Below are positions 1 to 6,536 of a stretch of DNA of 9,664 bases, in pieces (within the stretch, counting starts at the first letter, position 1; every line of letters starts with the position of its first letter). The notes below the pieces were generated by a model that made no database searches, was not told the origin of the DNA, and saw nothing but the letters and a program-made list of their open reading frames with translations. Location of the stretch: the NCBI GenBank assembly GCA_024684065.1, contig JAIKXO010000247.1:1-9664 (forward strand). Direction: 5' to 3'. The position numbers were made by a program, and so were the translations under genes. Source of the DNA: Lachnospiraceae bacterium. Its GTDB lineage: Bacteria; Bacillota_A; Clostridia; Lachnospirales; Lachnospiraceae.

Positions 1-1
1 C

Positions 2-229
2 GGTGAAGAGGGCGCAGGCAAGCCGGTAGCGGATGAGTTCCTTATGGAAAGCATATACGAAGGCCTCAGGGAGGCAGCCGAGGCCATGGACTGCGATATG
101 GCAGATGAAATAATGAAAGAGATCGAGCCATATGCCATACCCGATTCTGAAATAGAGAGATTTAAGCTTATCAGGGAAAAGGTTGATATGTTAGACTATG
201 AAGGGATATTGGACTTGATCCGGTCTTAA
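2..229 (+). CDS. C-terminal tail of a probable hybrid sensor histidine kinase / response regulator (partial)
   Basis: The open frame enters at the left edge with no start in the window and ends at TAA 227-229, so only about 75 residues of the C-terminus are visible. These are rich in Glu, Asp, Met and Leu and are predicted helical (for example EGLREAAEAMDCDMADEIM, then a short loop with YAIPDSE, then two more helices ending in EGILDLIRS). From memory, this matches the four-helix Hpt-like tails that follow receiver domains in clostridial hybrid histidine kinases, where a stretch with 'D.D.AEEI...Y.IP..E...F..L......DYEGIL.L' recurs. No phosphoacceptor His is visible in the part present. The internal ATG at 44 is not taken as the start because the frame is open to the edge. 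The downstream genes run in the same direction and include a stand-alone double receiver, which supports a signalling role. The exact protein class is an inference. Confidence 0.6.
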   Translation, partial: GEEGAGKPVADEFLMESIYEGLREAAEAMDCDMADEIMKEIEPYAIPDSEIERFKLIREKVDMLDYEGILDLIRS

Positions 230-240
230 AAACAGACCGG
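220..240 (+). other. Small inverted repeat over the stop codon of the first gene
   Basis: CCGGTCT at 220-226 pairs perfectly with AGACCGG at 234-240 around a 7-nt loop that contains the TAA stop. No T-run follows, so this is not a convincing intrinsic terminator. It could be an intercistronic processing or stability hairpin between the kinase tail and the 72-aa gene. Confidence 0.35.
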
Positions 241-294
241 GTAGGCGTTAAAAGACGATTGATTCGTATACAGCCACAGAAAGGAGGAGTCATT

Positions 295-513
295 ATGGAT
301 GCGGTTGTGCAGGAAAAGATCACGAGGATTCTGAAGGGGGAGTTACGATATACATCGACAAATCTTGCCTTTAACATGCTGATTTCAAAAATGCAGAAAA
401 GACTGCAGGCGGATGCGGGAAGTATTGACGCGTGCATGAAGGATATGGAAGCGTTTCTTTCAAAGTATCCGATCGTTGCGAAGGTCGACCTCGCAAATAT
501 AGCGGCACTTTGA
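295..513 (+). CDS. Small helical protein of unknown function (72 aa)
   Basis: The start ATG at 295 is chosen because a strong ribosome binding site, AAGGAGGAG at 281-289, sits 5 nt upstream; an in-frame upstream start at 259 would place this site inside the gene. The 72-residue product has no signal peptide or membrane segment. It is predicted all-helical, with amphipathic stretches (MDAVVQEKITRILKGEL, then FNMLISKMQKRLQA, then CMKDMEAFLSKYPIVAKVDL). I do not recognise the family. It follows the kinase tail after 65 nt and precedes the FIST/DUF6976-like gene after 46 nt, all on one strand, so it is probably co-transcribed. Its size and helical character would suit a small adaptor or regulatory partner for the signalling genes around it, but that is only inference. 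Confidence 0.7.
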   Translation: MDAVVQEKITRILKGELRYTSTNLAFNMLISKMQKRLQADAGSIDACMKDMEAFLSKYPIVAKVDLANIAAL

Positions 514-559
514 AAAAGAAAATAATTTAAAATCAATATAAATCGGAGGAGGTTTGGAA

Positions 560-1516
560 ATGCTTATTACATTGGAAGAGACGGTTGCTTTGATAAATGA
601 AGGAAAGGTCTTACATATTGCTGCGGATGATTCGCTCTTAAGGAAGCTCCCGAAAGGAAACTGGATCGGGGGGACAACACCGTATTTTATCAGCGAAGAA
701 GGGGGCATCTTGACCAAAGACAGGCTTTTTGTGAATGAGATCGATTACGCGGAGGAATTCAGGGTAGCGGTCTATGGAAAGTACAATGTTTTTCAGGTCG
801 TTGAGGAGTGCTATGACAATGGCCTTACCATGCTCATCATGCCTTACAGCTCGGAGGTCGCGACAAAATATTCAAGAGAAGCGCCGGATGTTGAGGAGCT
901 TTTAATGCATCCTGTCATAGGCTGGATCTCGGGCGCCGACCTGGAAGAGGGCGGTGAGATAAGGGTGTATGACGGAACAAAAGGGGAGTCCTATACCGAT
1001 AAAGCCGTTGTGATGTATATTAAGCTTCCGGAGGGGAAGAGCGCCATGATCAATATCTTTACGGATGATAAGACGGATCCGGTGATCAGGTTTTATGATA
1101 ATGAACTGAGTGTCACAAAATGTACGGTAAACGGTCAGGAGGTCAATCTGGCGGATTATATCGAAAAGAAGGGGATAGATACAAGGATGCCTCTTGTAGC
1201 GGATTATAACGGCGCATATATCAATACCTCCGTAAAAAGCGTGGAAAACGGGACAGTAAGTTTTTATGCCCCTGTATTTCGGAACATCGAATACCGTTTT
1301 GCCGTACAGGTCAGGGAGTATGCCGCAGAATTCAAAAAAAGTATAGATGCGGCAGGTGCCCGTAATCCTGTTTTCTCCTGTAACTGTATATTGAATTATC
1401 TGTACGGGGATCTTAACGGCAAAAAGACACCGCCCTATTCCGGTCCCGTTACCTTCGGAGAGGTGGCTTACCAGATGATAAATCAGACACTTGTATATTG
1501 TGAGATACTGGGATAA
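560..1516 (+). CDS. DUF6976/FIST-like putative sensory protein (318 aa)
   Basis: ATG 560 is preferred over the in-frame TTG at 554 because GGAGGAGG at 545-552 then lies 7 nt away. The soluble product has no signal peptide or membrane helices. Recognisable points are an N-terminal GNWIGGTTPYF (residues 33-43), a middle beta-rich region, and a C-terminal FSCNC (272-276) followed by GPVTFGEVAYQMINQTLVY (295-313). From memory this pattern fits the uncharacterised DUF6976 family. The 'FSC....TFGE' end also resembles the FIST_C domain, a proposed small-molecule sensing module linked to bacterial signal transduction. The family call rests on memory and was not searched. The gene lies 3 nt before the AGCS symporter, so the two are probably translationally coupled. 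A role in sensing amino acids or reporting to the neighbouring kinase and receivers is plausible but unproven. Confidence 0.65.
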   Translation: MLITLEETVALINEGKVLHIAADDSLLRKLPKGNWIGGTTPYFISEEGGILTKDRLFVNEIDYAEEFRVAVYGKYNVFQVVEECYDNGLTMLIMPYSSEVATKYSREAPDVEELLMHPVIGWISGADLEEGGEIRVYDGTKGESYTDKAVVMYIKLPEGKSAMINIFTDDKTDPVIRFYDNELSVTKCTVNGQEVNLADYIEKKGIDTRMPLVADYNGAYINTSVKSVENGTVSFYAPVFRNIEYRFAVQVREYAAEFKKSIDAAGARNPVFSCNCILNYLYGDLNGKKTPPYSGPVTFGEVAYQMINQTLVYCEILG

Positions 1517-1519
1517 AAG

Positions 1520-3043
1520 ATGGAAACGGTAGTAAGGATAAATGACGCGGTCAACTCCTTTGCATGGGGGACCTTCGGGCTTTCGCTGCTTCTCGGAACC
1601 GGACTTATATGCTCGGTGATCACGGGAGTTTTTCAGATCAGGCATCTTAAGCACTGGTGGAGCAGAACGTTTGGGGTCATAAACGGAGAGGGGCGGATCA
1701 TCAATGATGCCGGTGCGCTTTCACAGTTTCGGGCATTTTGTACGGCTCTCTGCGCGACCATCGGTACGGGAAATATTGCGGGCGTTTCCACGGCGATCTG
1801 CGCGGGCGGGCCCGGAGCCGTGCTGTGGATGTGGGTCGCGGCCTTTCTCGGAATGATGGTGAAATACTCCGAGAATGTGCTGGGGCTTTATTTCAGGCGG
1901 CGCAATTCGGAGGGCGCGTGGTCGGGAGGCCCCATGTATTATCTGGAGGACGGCCTCGGCTCGATAAAACACTGCAAGGGACTTGGGAAGATCTTAGGTG
2001 TTATTTTCTGCGTATTTACGGTACTGGCATCGTTTGGTATCGGTAATATGGCGCAGATCAATAAGATCACCATAAATTTTGAGGCAACCTTCTTTCCGGA
2101 TGCTAATCATGAAATACTTCTGGGGGCGCCAAGGGTTGACTGGACGATCGGAATCGTCCTTATGATAACGGTGGCGATCATCATCCTGGGAGGATTCAGA
2201 CGGCTTGCGGCTGTTTCCGAGAAACTTATACCTTTTATGTCAATAGCATACATTATAGGGTGCCTTGTTATGATACTTCTTCATATCACAAAGCTTCCCC
2301 TGGTGTTTTCTTCGATATTTAAGTTTGCCCTGGGGCCCGATGCGGTCAAGGGGGGCATTGCAGGGACGTCAGTTCAGATCGCGTTCAATACGATAAAAAA
2401 CGGATGCAAAAGAGGGGTCTTTTCAAATGAGGCGGGTCTCGGTTCCTCCGTTATGGTCCACTCAAACAGCTGTGTACGGGAGCCGGTCAGGCAGGGCATG
2501 TGGGGGATCGCGGAGGTTTTTCTTGATACTATGGTGATCTGCACGATGACTGCCATTGTGGTGTTAAGCTCCGGAGCCATTGACCTTGAAACGGGACTCA
2601 TAAAAGAGGGCGTCAATGACGCGACACTTGTAGCCAAAGCATTCGGGAACTCTTTAGGGGTTTCCGGGGAGTGGTTTGTCGTTTTTGTGATCACGCTGTT
2701 TGCGTTCACGACGGTCATGGGATGGTCCTATTACGGAACCAAGGTAACGGAGTACCTGCTCGGAGTGGCCTGCGGCAGGATATATCGCCTGGTATTTATC
2801 GGCCTGATCATATTCGGGGCAGTGATGGAATCCAATCTTGCCTGGGATATTTCGGATACGTTTAACGGTCTGATGATGATCCCCAACCTGATCGGGATCA
2901 TAGCCCAGACGCCCCTTATCGTCAGGCTTACTAAAAATTACATTGACCGAAGGATGCGGGGGAAGGATGAAGCCCCGTTGCTGTCGTATGATCAGGATAT
3001 ACAAAAAGAGGCTGCAAAGGCTGTCAAGGCCGGAATTGCCTGA
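1520..3043 (+). CDS. Sodium:alanine/glycine symporter, AGCS family
   Basis: This 507-aa membrane protein imports a small neutral amino acid (alanine or glycine in characterised members) with Na+ or H+. Family signatures are clear: GTGNIAGVSTAI (residues 82-93), GGPGAVLWMW (96-105), KYSEN (115-119), GGPMYYLEDGLG (136-147) and the FSNEAGLGSS loop (301-310). About ten hydrophobic segments spread over residues 15-470, and a charged cytoplasmic tail follows. Length is within the usual 450-540 aa. ATG 1520 begins 3 nt after the stop of the preceding gene and has only a weak purine-rich site (GGATAAAAG), which suggests translation is coupled to that gene. Substrate cannot be read from sequence. The placement between a FIST-like protein and a receiver protein is unusual for a housekeeping transporter and suggests that uptake is tied to signalling. 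No frameshift or missing signature was seen. Confidence 0.95.
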   Translation: METVVRINDAVNSFAWGTFGLSLLLGTGLICSVITGVFQIRHLKHWWSRTFGVINGEGRIINDAGALSQFRAFCTALCATIGTGNIAGVSTAICAGGPGAVLWMWVAAFLGMMVKYSENVLGLYFRRRNSEGAWSGGPMYYLEDGLGSIKHCKGLGKILGVIFCVFTVLASFGIGNMAQINKITINFEATFFPDANHEILLGAPRVDWTIGIVLMITVAIIILGGFRRLAAVSEKLIPFMSIAYIIGCLVMILLHITKLPLVFSSIFKFALGPDAVKGGIAGTSVQIAFNTIKNGCKRGVFSNEAGLGSSVMVHSNSCVREPVRQGMWGIAEVFLDTMVICTMTAIVVLSSGAIDLETGLIKEGVNDATLVAKAFGNSLGVSGEWFVVFVITLFAFTTVMGWSYYGTKVTEYLLGVACGRIYRLVFIGLIIFGAVMESNLAWDISDTFNGLMMIPNLIGIIAQTPLIVRLTKNYIDRRMRGKDEAPLLSYDQDIQKEAAKAVKAGIA

Positions 3044-3069
3044 AGTTTTTACCGGAAGGAGTTATGAAC

Positions 3070-3849
3070 ATGGATGCGGCGGATGTTAAAGAAGTAGTCA
3101 TAATAATGTTTCAGTACAGTGTGATAGTAAAGGGTATTGAACGGAAGCTTGCCGATATGGGTTATAAGGTTACAACGGTCACCGATCAGCTGGAGGACCG
3201 GGTCCGGCTCTCAGCCGGACATACTCATCTGTTCATTTTCTACCTTCCCGCGGATATTACGGGTGATAACGCAAGGAAAAAGACTTTACATCTCATCAGC
3301 GAGACGGTGATGGAAAAGGGCAGGAGCATGATCCTCATAGGGGATAAGCAGCAGTATGATGACCTGTCCGGTGAGGTTCCGATCATAAGGGATCATTTAT
3401 GGCTTAATCGTCCTGTGGATATGAATCTTCTGGAAGAGACCATAGAGAAGGCGGTCTCAAGCAGCGGAAAAGCCGGTGAAAAACGCAGGATCCTTATCGT
3501 GGATGATGATCCTTCCTTTGCCAAAATGGTCCGGGAGTGGATCAGGGACTTCTACCGTGTGGATATCGTGACTGCCGGAATGCAGGCAATATCCTTCCTT
3601 CTCAAGGTCCCGGAGGAGGAAAAGGTGAACCTTATTCTCCTCGACTATGAAATGCCTGTAGTAGACGGACCGCAGGTGCTTCAGATGTTACGGCAGGAGC
3701 CTGCGACGGCGGGCATCCCGGTGATCTTTCTGACCGGCATCGGAACCAAGGAAGCAGTTGAAAGGGTCATGGAACTGAAGCCGGACGGATATATCCTTAA
3801 ATCCACCACGAGGGAGCAGCTTTTAATGTTTCTCAGAAAAAAGCTCTGA
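3070..3849 (+). CDS. Stand-alone response regulator with degenerate plus canonical receiver domains
   Basis: ATG 3070 is preferred (259 aa) because AAGGAG at 3056-3061 lies 8 nt upstream; the in-frame ATG at 3064 would leave only 2 nt. The C-terminal half is a full receiver: acidic cluster DDD at 145-147, phosphoacceptor D192 in LLDYEMP, T222 in FLTG, and K244 in YILKS. The N-terminal ~130 residues have receiver-like secondary structure (VVIIMFQYSVIVKGIERKL, then HLFIFYLP, SMILIGD, LNRPVD), but the Asp position is Phe/Tyr and the conserved Lys appears to be Arg, so it is probably a pseudo-receiver. There is no DNA-binding or enzymatic output domain. It probably acts through protein contacts or as a phosphate sink for the hybrid kinase at the left edge. 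It follows the symporter by 26 nt and closes the gene run. Confidence 0.85.
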   Translation: MDAADVKEVVIIMFQYSVIVKGIERKLADMGYKVTTVTDQLEDRVRLSAGHTHLFIFYLPADITGDNARKKTLHLISETVMEKGRSMILIGDKQQYDDLSGEVPIIRDHLWLNRPVDMNLLEETIEKAVSSSGKAGEKRRILIVDDDPSFAKMVREWIRDFYRVDIVTAGMQAISFLLKVPEEEKVNLILLDYEMPVVDGPQVLQMLRQEPATAGIPVIFLTGIGTKEAVERVMELKPDGYILKSTTREQLLMFLRKKL

Positions 3850-3894
3850 TCTTATAGTAAACGCGCAAAATCCGTTTCCTGCTGAATTGTTTGC

Positions 3895-3922
3895 GGGCCT
3901 TCGCCCTTTACTGACCGTAAAG
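3895..3922 (+). terminator. Weak candidate terminator between convergent genes
   Basis: GGGC (3895-3898) pairs with GCCC (3903-3906) around CTTC, followed by only three T residues. A second small stem, CTTTAC (3906-3911) with GTAAAG (3917-3922), overlaps the end of the convergent radical SAM gene. The 58-nt gap between the two convergent stops is a sensible place for a terminator. The stem is short and the T-run poor, so the call is tentative. Confidence 0.25.
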
Positions 3923-4780
3923 AGCCCGGTACAGTGTATTTATGACTCTTTTTTTATCTGCGCTCCAGGAAGGGGCGATCAAAAGATTTTTTGGTCCGTC
4001 GCCGGTCAGACGGTGGATAACTACATGATCCGGGATCAGGGAAACGGCTTTTCTTATAAGATCCGTGTATTCGGAAAGAGCCATGACGTGAACGTTTCCG
4101 TTGTAATACTCTCTAGCCATGGCTGTACCGCGTAAGATCTGGAGGAGCTGGAGCTTTATGCCGAAAACCCCGCAATTTGCAACATACTTCACCGTTTGAA
4201 GCATCATCTGCTCCGTTTCCCCGGGAAGCCCCAGTATTACATGGGTAACGACATCGATGCCGGCATCTTTAAGACGTAAGAGCGCGTCATCATAAACTGA
4301 AAGAGGATAGCAGCGGTTGATCCTCTCTGCAGTGGAATCGTGGACAGTCTGCAGACCAAGCTCCACCCACACCGGTTTTATGCGATTTATTTCCTTAAGC
4401 AGCTCAATGACATCATCACCAAGGCAATCCGGCCTGGTGCCGATTGAAAGGATGACTATCTCTTCTGGCCCGATCGCTTCATGGTAAATTTTTCGCAGAT
4501 ACGCTACAGGAGCGTAGGTGTTGGAAAAACTCTGGAAATAGGCGATATATTTCCCGTTCTTTATCTTTTGAGACACCCGTGATTTTGCTTCCGTGATCTG
4601 GTCGGGGATCGGCAGTAATCTTTGTGCCGCAAACTCTCCGGAGCCGCCCTCGGAGCAGAAGGTACAACCCCTGTCCGACAGGGTGCCGTCCCTGTTAGGG
4701 CAGGAAACATCTGCGGATAAGGCGAGCTTATAGACTTTACAGCCATATTTTTCTTTAAGATAGTCGTTTAAAAGCGTCAT
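3908..4780 (-). CDS. Radical SAM protein, YhcC/TIGR01212 type
   Basis: The 290-aa product has the family's N-terminal layout NDYLKEKYG...VYKLAL followed by CPNRDGTLSDRGCTFC, giving C27, C39 and C42 as ligands of the [4Fe-4S] cluster that binds S-adenosylmethionine. The spacing is CX11CX2C, longer than the classic CX3CX2C and typical of this family. Further matches are CSEGGSGEF (42-50), YIAYFQSFSNTYAPV, IGTRPDCL, WVELGLQT and HVILGLPGE, which fit the TIM-barrel core. The reaction is not established for this family. The start is ATG at 4780, where the family N-terminus begins; only a weak AGGA lies immediately upstream. It is transcribed alone, convergent with the receiver gene and divergent from the phosphatase gene, with a good promoter at 4834-4862. 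Length is normal and no damage is seen. Confidence 0.92.
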   Translation of the reverse strand: MTLLNDYLKEKYGCKVYKLALSADVSCPNRDGTLSDRGCTFCSEGGSGEFAAQRLLPIPDQITEAKSRVSQKIKNGKYIAYFQSFSNTYAPVAYLRKIYHEAIGPEEIVILSIGTRPDCLGDDVIELLKEINRIKPVWVELGLQTVHDSTAERINRCYPLSVYDDALLRLKDAGIDVVTHVILGLPGETEQMMLQTVKYVANCGVFGIKLQLLQILRGTAMAREYYNGNVHVMALSEYTDLIRKAVSLIPDHVVIHRLTGDGPKNLLIAPSWSADKKRVINTLYRALYGQ

Positions 4781-4812
4781 GTCCTATACCGTGTGATCAG
4801 CAAAAAAACAGC

Positions 4813-4841
4813 TTTACAGCATATTTTTTATTTATTATAGT
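4813..4841 (+). promoter_or_regulatory. Sigma-A promoter for the histidine phosphatase gene
   Basis: TTTACA at 4813-4818 and TATAGT at 4836-4841 are separated by exactly 17 nt in an AT-rich stretch. This would start transcription near 4848 and give a leader of about 130 nt before ATG 4980. Its -10 box overlaps the -10 box of the opposite promoter. Confidence 0.6.
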
Positions 4842-4862
4842 ATTGTACGATATCAGGGTCAA
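4834..4862 (-). promoter_or_regulatory. Sigma-A promoter for the radical SAM gene
   Basis: Read on the minus strand, TTGACC (4862-4857) and a perfect TATAAT (4839-4834) are separated by exactly 17 nt. Transcription would begin near 4827, about 47 nt before the radical SAM start. The -10 box shares bases 4836-4839 with the plus-strand -10 box. Confidence 0.65.
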
Positions 4863-4947
4863 AAGCCTGAACCCATGCTTGATATCACTTTTGATCTTCA
4901 CATCATTGTATCATTAACTCGTAAAAAAAACAGCTTTATAAGAATTG

Positions 4948-4965
4948 CTGCGCAGATCGGCGCAG
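4948..4965 (+). promoter_or_regulatory. Leader hairpin abutting the ribosome binding site of the phosphatase gene
   Basis: CTGCGC (4948-4953) pairs with GCGCAG (4960-4965) around a 6-nt loop, and AAAGGA, the ribosome binding site, starts at the next base. The same bases also form a short direct repeat, GCGCAGA twice. It may modulate translation start; no known riboswitch motif was recognised. Confidence 0.3.
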
Positions 4966-4979
4966 AAAGGATGGGCAAA

Positions 4980-6383
4980 ATGAAAAAAACTTTTAATGTG
5001 GTGATGTTGACGCTCACTTTGGTTATCTTAAGTACATTGTCAGCATTTGCAAAGGAGAACGGGACAGAGAATGAATATACGTTAGAGCAGGTTGTCGTGC
5101 TGAGCCGGCATAATCTGCGGGCGCCGCTCTCAAGTAACGGTTCCGTTCCCCAGGAGCTCACACCGCATTCGTGGATAGAGTGGACGGCAAATTCCAGTGA
5201 ACTGACCATAAACGGCGGCATCCAGGAGACAAACATGGGCCAGTATTTCAGAAAGTGGCTGGATAAGGAAGGTCTGATCGCTGAAAACAGCATTCCCGAA
5301 GAAGGAGAGGTACGTTTCAATGCCAGGGACAAGCAGCGCTGCCGGGCCACAGCCAGGTATTTTGCCGCGGGAATGCTTCCTCTTACGGATATAACGGTGG
5401 AATATCCCGCCGAGTCTGACAGTGCCGGGGATTTTATGAAGCCCAACCTGAAATTTTATTCAGAAAGCTATGCGGAGGATGCTTGTTGGCAGGTAGCTGC
5501 AATGGGCGGGGAAACCGGCTTTGAAGGCATCGCCGACGAGACACGGGATGCCATCAGGCTTATCATGGATACCGTTGACATGCAGGAAAGCGAAGCATAC
5601 ATAAGCGGAAAATACGGAGACCTGCTTACTGACGGATCCGGCTATACCATGGAAGCTGACAAGGAGCCGGATTTAACCGGCGCCATAAAAACCGCCAGCC
5701 AGGTGGCCGATGCGCTGGTCCTGCAATATTATGAAGAACCCGATGCTGTAAAGGCGGCTTTCGGACATGATCTTGCGGAAGAAGACTGGGCAGCCATAGG
5801 CGGTTTCATGACCAGATATCTGGAACTGAAGCATGGAGCGCCGATGGTGGCTGTTAATATCACACATCCGCTCTTACAGGAGCTTGAGGGCGAGCTTAAG
5901 AACGAGAAGAGGAAGTTCAGCTTCTTCTGTGCCCATGACTGCACCGTACTTGGCACTCTCTGCGCACTGGGAGTGGAGCCCTATACTCTGCCGGACAGCA
6001 TTGAGACAAAGACCCCCATCGGAGTAAAGCTTTTGTTCGAACGCTGGAGGGATAAGGACGGTGAGGCATGGTACAGGGTGAATCTTATGTACCGCAGTAC
6101 GGACCAGATCCGTAACAGTGCGGTGCTTTCACCGGATAATCCGCCCGAGAGATACGATCTTACTTTCGATGGAGTTAATACCAATGAGGACGGGATGATC
6201 TCCGAAGCGGATCTTTTCGGCATGTTTGACCGCTCAATAGCCCGATACGATGAACTGAAGGATAAATATGACGCTGTGGAGACGGTACAGCCTAAGGAGG
6301 AGCCTGAAGAATCTGAAGTGGCGGAAAGCATAAATGCCTGCCTGACAAACTTATGGACTATGATCCTTGAGTCTTTCGGATAA
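4980..6383 (+). CDS. Secreted histidine acid phosphatase (clade 2, phytase/glucose-1-phosphatase-like)
   Basis: ATG 4980 is chosen because AAAGGA (4966-4971) lies 8 nt upstream and a clear signal peptide follows: KK, a hydrophobic core VVMLTLTLVILSTL, and cleavage after AFA at about residue 24. In-frame ATGs at 4875 and 4971 would bury it. The 467-aa product has the nucleophile motif SRHNLRAP (42-49, H44, R43, R47), the family pattern TPHSWIEW...NGGIQETNMGQYFRKWL, and the proton-donor HD (H319-D320). It should act outside the membrane, releasing phosphate from organic phosphates; the exact substrate is not visible. The Gly usual after the catalytic His (RHG) is Asn here. Near the C-terminus N400-D411 resembles a Ca-binding EF-hand loop, and an acidic linker (PKEEPEESE) precedes a hydrophobic end. 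It has its own promoter. Confidence 0.9.
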   Translation: MKKTFNVVMLTLTLVILSTLSAFAKENGTENEYTLEQVVVLSRHNLRAPLSSNGSVPQELTPHSWIEWTANSSELTINGGIQETNMGQYFRKWLDKEGLIAENSIPEEGEVRFNARDKQRCRATARYFAAGMLPLTDITVEYPAESDSAGDFMKPNLKFYSESYAEDACWQVAAMGGETGFEGIADETRDAIRLIMDTVDMQESEAYISGKYGDLLTDGSGYTMEADKEPDLTGAIKTASQVADALVLQYYEEPDAVKAAFGHDLAEEDWAAIGGFMTRYLELKHGAPMVAVNITHPLLQELEGELKNEKRKFSFFCAHDCTVLGTLCALGVEPYTLPDSIETKTPIGVKLLFERWRDKDGEAWYRVNLMYRSTDQIRNSAVLSPDNPPERYDLTFDGVNTNEDGMISEADLFGMFDRSIARYDELKDKYDAVETVQPKEEPEESEVAESINACLTNLWTMILESFG

Positions 6384-6473
6384 CGGATCAAAACGGACCG
6401 GACGAAACGCCTCCGCTGTGTCGTATATGCGGAAAAACAACGTATATCTGACAGCCCGGATGAAACAGGATTT

Positions 6474-6536
6474 ATGAGCGGGCCAGATAAGAGCAGGGGC
6501 AGATCCGACTCATACTATGCTGGAGGGATGAAATGA
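6474..6536 (+). other. Possible 20-codon upstream ORF
   Basis: ATG 6474 opens 20 codons (MSGPDKSRGRSDSYYAGGMK) ending at TGA 6534-6536, which overlaps the STAS start ATG 6533 in an ATGA arrangement. An AGGA sits 4 nt upstream of 6474. Nothing else supports translation. The rest of the 149-nt gap after the phosphatase gene holds no recognisable promoter or terminator. Confidence 0.2.

Noticed and set aside
554..562. TTG start at 554 for the FIST-like gene
   Set aside because: The ribosome binding site ends at 552, leaving 1 nt; ATG 560 has ideal 7-nt spacing.
902..1654. Long minus-strand frame opposite the FIST-like gene
   Set aside because: It lies antisense to a better supported gene, has no ribosome binding site, and its composition (many His, Tyr, Ile, Cys) looks like a shadow frame.
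4875..4979. 35-residue N-terminal extension of the phosphatase from ATG 4875
   Set aside because: It would bury a clear signal peptide, and the ribosome binding site fits ATG 4980.
4898..5446. Minus-strand 182-codon frame over the phosphatase start
   Set aside because: Shadow of the phosphatase gene; Ser/Leu-rich with no recognisable domain.
6384..6532. Promoter or terminator between the phosphatase and STAS genes
   Set aside because: Only short repeats such as CGTATAT twice; no -35/-10 pair or T-run stem was found.
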